A stretch of DNA of 64,000 nucleotides. Origin: Clostridiales bacterium (GTDB taxonomy: Bacteria; Bacillota; Clostridia; Saccharofermentanales; Saccharofermentanaceae). Within the stretch, counting starts at the first letter, position 1. Every line of letters begins with the position of its first letter. The stretch is from assembly GCA_017554745.1 (NCBI GenBank), contig JAFZHS010000003.1, forward strand, positions 1-64,000. Direction: 5' to 3'. The notes beneath the pieces were generated by a model, which had not been told where the DNA came from, ran no database searches, and was given only the letters and a program-made list of their open reading frames with translations. This document shows positions 60,231-64,000 of this stretch, one piece after another. The position numbers and the translations under genes were made by a program.

Positions 60231-62006
60231 TTACTTTACGTCGTTGAAGCCTTCTCTTGCAGCATATGTTGTGTGCAGGAGCTCGTGAGCCTTGTGTGAG
60301 TTAGGCTCGCCGAGGTACTTCTCGTAAAGCTCTACGATCTGAGGATTCTTGTGTGACTGACGGAGTACCTGACGCTCATCCTCGGAATAGAGTGCCTGAG
60401 CTCTCTTCTCCTTGTATGTGTCGAGGATATCGTCTGCCTCATTAGGCATGAAGCAAGGACGAACGTAAGGCTGACCACCACCGTTGATACAACCGCCGGG
60501 GCAGCCCATGATCTCGATGAACTGGTACTTTGACTTGCCTTCGCGGATCTCGTCAAGAAGAACCTTAGCGCTCTTCATGCCGGAAGCGATAGCAACGTTA
60601 ACTGTTGTACCGTTGATGTCGAGAGAAGCCTCACGGATACCTGCGTCGTGACCACGAACAGCCTTGATCTCGATAGGCTCGCATTCCTTGCCTGTGAGCT
60701 TGAAGTAAACAGTTCTGAGAGCTGCTTCCATAACGCCGCCTGTTACACCGAAGATAACAGCTGCGCCTGTGTAGTCGCCCATGATGTCCTGATCCCACTC
60801 CTCATCAGGGAGACGGTTGAACATGATGCCTGCACGGCGGATCATTCTTGCGAGCTCACGTGTTGTGAGAACTGCGTCAACGTCAGCAAGACCATTAGTC
60901 TTGAGCTGCTCTCTTTCCTTCTCGAACTTCTTAGCAACACAAGGCATGATGGATACAACGAAGATATCCTTAGGATCGATGCCCTTCTCCTGTGCCCAGT
61001 AAGACTTGATGATGGCACCCTGCATCTCGTGAGGAGACTTGCAGGAAGAAAGGTGAGGCAACAGATCGCCGTAGTTGTACTCAGCGTAGTTGATCCATCC
61101 CGGTGAGCAGGAAGTGATCATAGGGAGAACGCCGCCATTCTGGAGACGTCCGAGGAGCTCTGTGCCCTCTTCCATGATCGTAAGGTCAGCACCGAAGTTA
61201 ACGTCGTAAACTCTTTCGAAGCCGAGTCTTCTCAAAGCTGCGATCATCTTGCCTGTGCAAGGTGTGCCGACAGGATTGTCGAATTCTTCGCCGATAGCTG
61301 CACGTACAGCAGGAGCTGCCTGAACGATAACGTGCTTGCCTGCCTTGAAAGCTGCGTCTACCTTGTCGATCTCGGAGTGTTCCATCAAAGCGCCTGTAGG
61401 GCAGACATTGACGCACTGGCCGCACTGGATACAAGGAGAATCAGCAAAGCTTCTGTTCTCTGCAGGTGATACGAATGTTGCAAAACCACGGTTCTCAAAG
61501 CCGAGGATTCCCATGCCGTGAGCATTGGAGCAACGTGCGATACAACGGCCGCAGAGGATACACTTGGATGTATCACGGATAAGTCCGGGAGCGAGAGTGT
61601 CGATGTGTGTCTCAGAGTGAACACCCTGGAAAGCATCTTCTCTTGCGCCTGTGATCTGAGCTACACGGAGGAGCTCGCACTGGCCGTTCTTATCGCACTG
61701 CTGGCAGTTCTTATTGTGATTGGAGAGCATAAGCTCTACAGATCTTCTACGAGCCTGTACAGCTGCAGGGGAAGAGATCTTGATCTCCATGCCCTCAGAT
61801 ACAGGATATACGCAGGATGCAACGAGTCCTCTAGCGCCTGTTGCTTCTACCAAGCAGACACGGCATGAACCCTGGTTGCACTCGCCATGATTGAATGCAC
61901 AAAGTGAAGGAATCTCATAGCCACAAGCCTTAGCAGCTTCAAGAATGGTGAGGCCGGCTTCAACCTGATAGGGCTGACCTTCAATTTTAATATTAACTAA
62001 ACTCAT
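60231..62006 (-). CDS. hndD: [FeFe] hydrogenase catalytic subunit (HndD/HydA type)
   Basis: 591 residues. An N-terminal [2Fe-2S] ferredoxin domain (CAFNHGECNQGSCRVC), a CxxxH-type segment with SNHNKNCQQCDKNGQC for the His-Cys3 cluster, and two [4Fe-4S] motifs (CILCGRCIARC and CIQCGQCVNVC) lead to the H-cluster domain with all three signatures: TSCSPGW, MPCVAKKFE and EIMGCPGGCINGGGQP. It reduces protons or oxidises H2. The preceding NuoF-type gene, 15 bases upstream, marks it as part of a multi-subunit NAD(P)-linked, probably electron-bifurcating, complex as in fermentative Clostridia. All cluster cysteines are present. Confidence 0.95.
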   Translation of the reverse strand: MSLVNIKIEGQPYQVEAGLTILEAAKACGYEIPSLCAFNHGECNQGSCRVCLVEATGARGLVASCVYPVSEGMEIKISSPAAVQARRRSVELMLSNHNKNCQQCDKNGQCELLRVAQITGAREDAFQGVHSETHIDTLAPGLIRDTSKCILCGRCIARCSNAHGMGILGFENRGFATFVSPAENRSFADSPCIQCGQCVNVCPTGALMEHSEIDKVDAAFKAGKHVIVQAAPAVRAAIGEEFDNPVGTPCTGKMIAALRRLGFERVYDVNFGADLTIMEEGTELLGRLQNGGVLPMITSCSPGWINYAEYNYGDLLPHLSSCKSPHEMQGAIIKSYWAQEKGIDPKDIFVVSIMPCVAKKFEKEREQLKTNGLADVDAVLTTRELARMIRRAGIMFNRLPDEEWDQDIMGDYTGAAVIFGVTGGVMEAALRTVYFKLTGKECEPIEIKAVRGHDAGIREASLDINGTTVNVAIASGMKSAKVLLDEIREGKSKYQFIEIMGCPGGCINGGGQPYVRPCFMPNEADDILDTYKEKRAQALYSEDERQVLRQSHKNPQIVELYEKYLGEPNSHKAHELLHTTYAAREGFNDVK

Positions 62007-62021
62007 TCTTTTGCCTCCTGA

Positions 62022-63905
62022 TTAAACCTTCGAAATTGCGTTGAACTTACATGTGCTGATGCACGCACCGCACTTAACGCACTTATCAGCGTCAATTGCC
62101 ATGGATGCGAGCTTGTGTCCTTCTGCAACGTAATCTGTACGTGTGATGCAGCTTGCAGGGCATCCCTTAGCGCACATACCGCAGCCGATACACTTATCAG
62201 CGTCGATCTTGTAAGACATAAGGTTCTTACATACGTGAGCAGGGCACTTCTTGTCAACGATGTGAGCGAGATACTCGTCACGGAAGTGAGCAAGAGTAGA
62301 GTTTACAGGGTTGGATGCTGTCTGGCCCAAAGCGCAGAGGGAGTTAGCCTTGATCGTCTGGCTCAATTCCTCGAGCTCGTCAAGATCCTTCATTGTGCCC
62401 TTACCCTCAGTGATTCTTGTGAGGATCTCGAGCATTCTCTTTGTACCGATACGGCAAGGTGTGCACTTACCACAGGACTCGTCGCAGATGAATTCAAGAT
62501 AGAACTTAGCAACGTCAACCATGCAGTTGTCTTCGTCCATTACGATAGCACCGCCGGAACCCATCATGGATCCCTTAGCTACGAGGTTATCGAAATCGAT
62601 AGGCTCGTCGAGATATTCAGCTGTCAAGCATCCGCCGGAAGGACCGCCTGTCTGGATAGCCTTGAACTGCTTGCCGTCCGGGATACCGCCGCCGATATCA
62701 TAGATGAGCTCTCTGAGTGTCGTACCCATAGGAACTTCTACGAGACCAACGTTATTAACTTTTCCGCCAAGAGCGAATACCTTAGTACCCTTGGACTTCT
62801 CTGTACCAACAGAAGCGAAGTTAGCAGCGCCTTCTCTGAGGATGTAAGGAACGCAAGCTAATGTCTCTACGTTGTTAACGCATGTCGGCTTGCCCCAGAG
62901 ACCCTTGATTGCCGGGAACGGCGGCCTCGGACGAGGCATACCGCGCTTACCTTCGATGGAGTTGAGGAGAGCTGTCTCCTCACCGCAAACGAATGCGCCT
63001 GCACCGAGTCTGATCTGGCAGTCGAAGCTGAAGTCTGTGCCGAGGATGTTCTTTCCGAGCATACCTTCTGCTCTAGCCTGCTCAATAGCGATCTTAAGTC
63101 TCTTAACTGCGATCGGGTACTCAGCACGTACATAGAAGTAACCTTCTGAAGCGCCGAAAGCGTAACCTGCGATCATCATACCTTCGATAACTGCAAGAGG
63201 GTTACCTTCGAGGATGGAACGATCCATGAATGCACCCGGGTCGCCCTCGTCGCCGTTACATACAACGTACTTCTGGTCAGCTTCAACATTAAGAGCGAAC
63301 TGCCACTTTCTGCCTGTGGGGAATCCGCCGCCGCCACGGCCACGGAGTCCGGAAGCGAGAACTTCGTCTACTACTTCCTGCTGTGTCATTGTGAGTGCTC
63401 TCTTGATACCCTGGAAAGCGCCCATGCCGATTGCTTCGTTGATGTCTTCAGGATTGATAACGCCGCAGCCGTTAAGAGCTACACGTCTCTGCTTCTTATA
63501 GAAGAGGATATCTTCCTGCTTTGTAACTTTTTCGCCTGTCTTAGGATCTACATAAAGAAGACGTTCAACGATCTCGCCACCGATAATATCCTTCTCGACG
63601 ATCTCATCAACGTCTTCAATCTTAACCATCTTATAAAGTGTATCTTCAGGATAGATCTTTACGAAAGGTCCCTGTGAACAGAAACCGAAACAGCCTACCT
63701 GGTTAACGGTAGCCTTGTCTTCGATGCCCTTTTCCTTAAGGACAGCCTTAAATCTTTCCATAATCTCTGTGGAGTGTGCGGAAAGGCATCCTGTACCACC
63801 GCAGAGAACGATATGACGCATGCCGTCAGCGCCCTTGATCTTATCGTCAAGGCTCTTGGAGAGAGCTTCAAATCTCTCATTAAGGTCAGTAACAGAACTT
63901 ATCAT
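62022..63905 (-). CDS. hndC: NuoF-like flavoprotein subunit of the hydrogenase (HndC/HydB type)
   Basis: 627 residues. The N-terminal thioredoxin-like [2Fe-2S] domain (VLCGGTGCLSAHS, QVGCFGFCSQGP) is followed by the FMN/NADH module (GLRGRGGGGFPTGRKWQFA, CNGDEGDPGAFMDRS, GAGAFVCGEETALLNSIEGK), an SLBB-type segment, the [4Fe-4S] site ESCGKCTPCRIG, and a C-terminal two-cluster ferredoxin (CIGCGMCAKGC, CVKCGACISTC). This is the standard layout for the NAD(P)H-binding subunit of bifurcating [FeFe] hydrogenases. Its ATG overlaps the stop of the upstream gene by four bases (ATGA), and the catalytic subunit follows at once. Confidence 0.95.
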   Translation of the reverse strand: MISSVTDLNERFEALSKSLDDKIKGADGMRHIVLCGGTGCLSAHSTEIMERFKAVLKEKGIEDKATVNQVGCFGFCSQGPFVKIYPEDTLYKMVKIEDVDEIVEKDIIGGEIVERLLYVDPKTGEKVTKQEDILFYKKQRRVALNGCGVINPEDINEAIGMGAFQGIKRALTMTQQEVVDEVLASGLRGRGGGGFPTGRKWQFALNVEADQKYVVCNGDEGDPGAFMDRSILEGNPLAVIEGMMIAGYAFGASEGYFYVRAEYPIAVKRLKIAIEQARAEGMLGKNILGTDFSFDCQIRLGAGAFVCGEETALLNSIEGKRGMPRPRPPFPAIKGLWGKPTCVNNVETLACVPYILREGAANFASVGTEKSKGTKVFALGGKVNNVGLVEVPMGTTLRELIYDIGGGIPDGKQFKAIQTGGPSGGCLTAEYLDEPIDFDNLVAKGSMMGSGGAIVMDEDNCMVDVAKFYLEFICDESCGKCTPCRIGTKRMLEILTRITEGKGTMKDLDELEELSQTIKANSLCALGQTASNPVNSTLAHFRDEYLAHIVDKKCPAHVCKNLMSYKIDADKCIGCGMCAKGCPASCITRTDYVAEGHKLASMAIDADKCVKCGACISTCKFNAISKV

Positions 63906-64000
63906 GCCTTAGCTGCCTCCTCTTTCAATTCATTAATGATCACGGGTACCTGATCTACCTTAACCTTAGGGTAAACCTTGCCGTTGATGCTTACAGCGGG
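63902..64000 (-). CDS. Partial upstream hydrogenase subunit, probably NuoE-like (C-terminus only)
   Basis: The last 32 residues (PAVSINGKVYPKVKVDQVPV..., ending KEEAAKA) of a gene that runs off the right edge. The A-P-[AV]-V-x-I-N-x-K-V-Y pattern is that of the closing strand and helix of thioredoxin-like [2Fe-2S] subunits (HndA/NuoE or HndB type). Its TGA overlaps the next ATG. Too short to choose between the two subunit types. Confidence 0.7.
   Translation of the reverse strand, partial: PAVSINGKVYPKVKVDQVPVIINELKEEAAKA

Overview
This window looks like chromosome of an anaerobic, Gram-positive-type Clostridia (Bacillota), probably a plant-fibre-degrading gut or rumen organism. The evidence is a multi-subunit electron-bifurcating-type [FeFe] hydrogenase operon, a membrane-anchored GH5 cellulase, many lipoproteins with clear lipoboxes, a BlaI/BlaR-type regulator pair, and AGGAGG-type ribosome sites. 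The genus cannot be fixed from the sequence. I saw no rRNA, tRNA, CRISPR array, transposase or phage gene.

Layout. (1) 1-10 kb: an accessory strip of small genes, with two P-loop kinases, a frameshifted small gene, a DUF4375 protein, four GNAT acetyltransferases, an esterase lipoprotein, an orphan solute-binding lipoprotein and a DUF6273 surface protein. (2) 10-16.5 kb: envelope signalling, with an ECF sigma factor fused to a membrane anchor and outer domain, then a BlaI repressor and a BlaR1-type M56 protease whose sensor is a parallel beta-helix, then a zinc-ribbon membrane protein. (3) 16.5-41.5 kb: the most unusual part. Five paralogous ~870-926 residue proteins each join a YidC/Oxa1-type insertase fold to extra membrane helices and an LtaS-like alkaline-phosphatase-superfamily (phosphoglycerol-transferase-type) outer domain. 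Three of them directly follow, and are translationally coupled to, CDP-glycerol glycerophosphotransferase-like genes with an N-terminal YIDPGTGG membrane motif. Two small and four larger paralogous lipoproteins sit on the opposite strand between the pairs, with a 53-bp-period repeat array. (4) 41.5-46.3 kb, minus strand: a CBS protein, a SASA-family esterase lacking its catalytic Ser and His, SCP2 and SDR genes, and a radical SAM/SPASM enzyme beside a small peptide with five VYGP[PA]P motifs (a candidate modified peptide or lipoprotein). (5) 46.3-53.2 kb: a cell-surface cellulose module with three membrane-anchored proteins (GH5; TM plus coiled coil; binding domain, Pro/Thr linker, TM and huge Ala/Glu coiled coil). 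(6) 53.2-64 kb: dCMP deaminase, D-Ala-D-Ala ligase, a GT-C-type membrane protein with a long acidic insert, a LacI-sensor/GGDEF protein, and the hydrogenase operon running off the right edge.

How it may fit together (inference): region 3 looks like a locus for making or attaching a glycerol-phosphate-type surface polymer. The cytoplasmic transferases would use CDP-activated polyol phosphate and the YidC-fused enzymes would act outside the membrane. A core TACAATTGT that forms the two putative BlaI operators also lies just downstream of the -10 box of the first YidC-fusion gene, so the beta-helix BlaR1/BlaI pair may control this locus in response to a cell-surface glycan.
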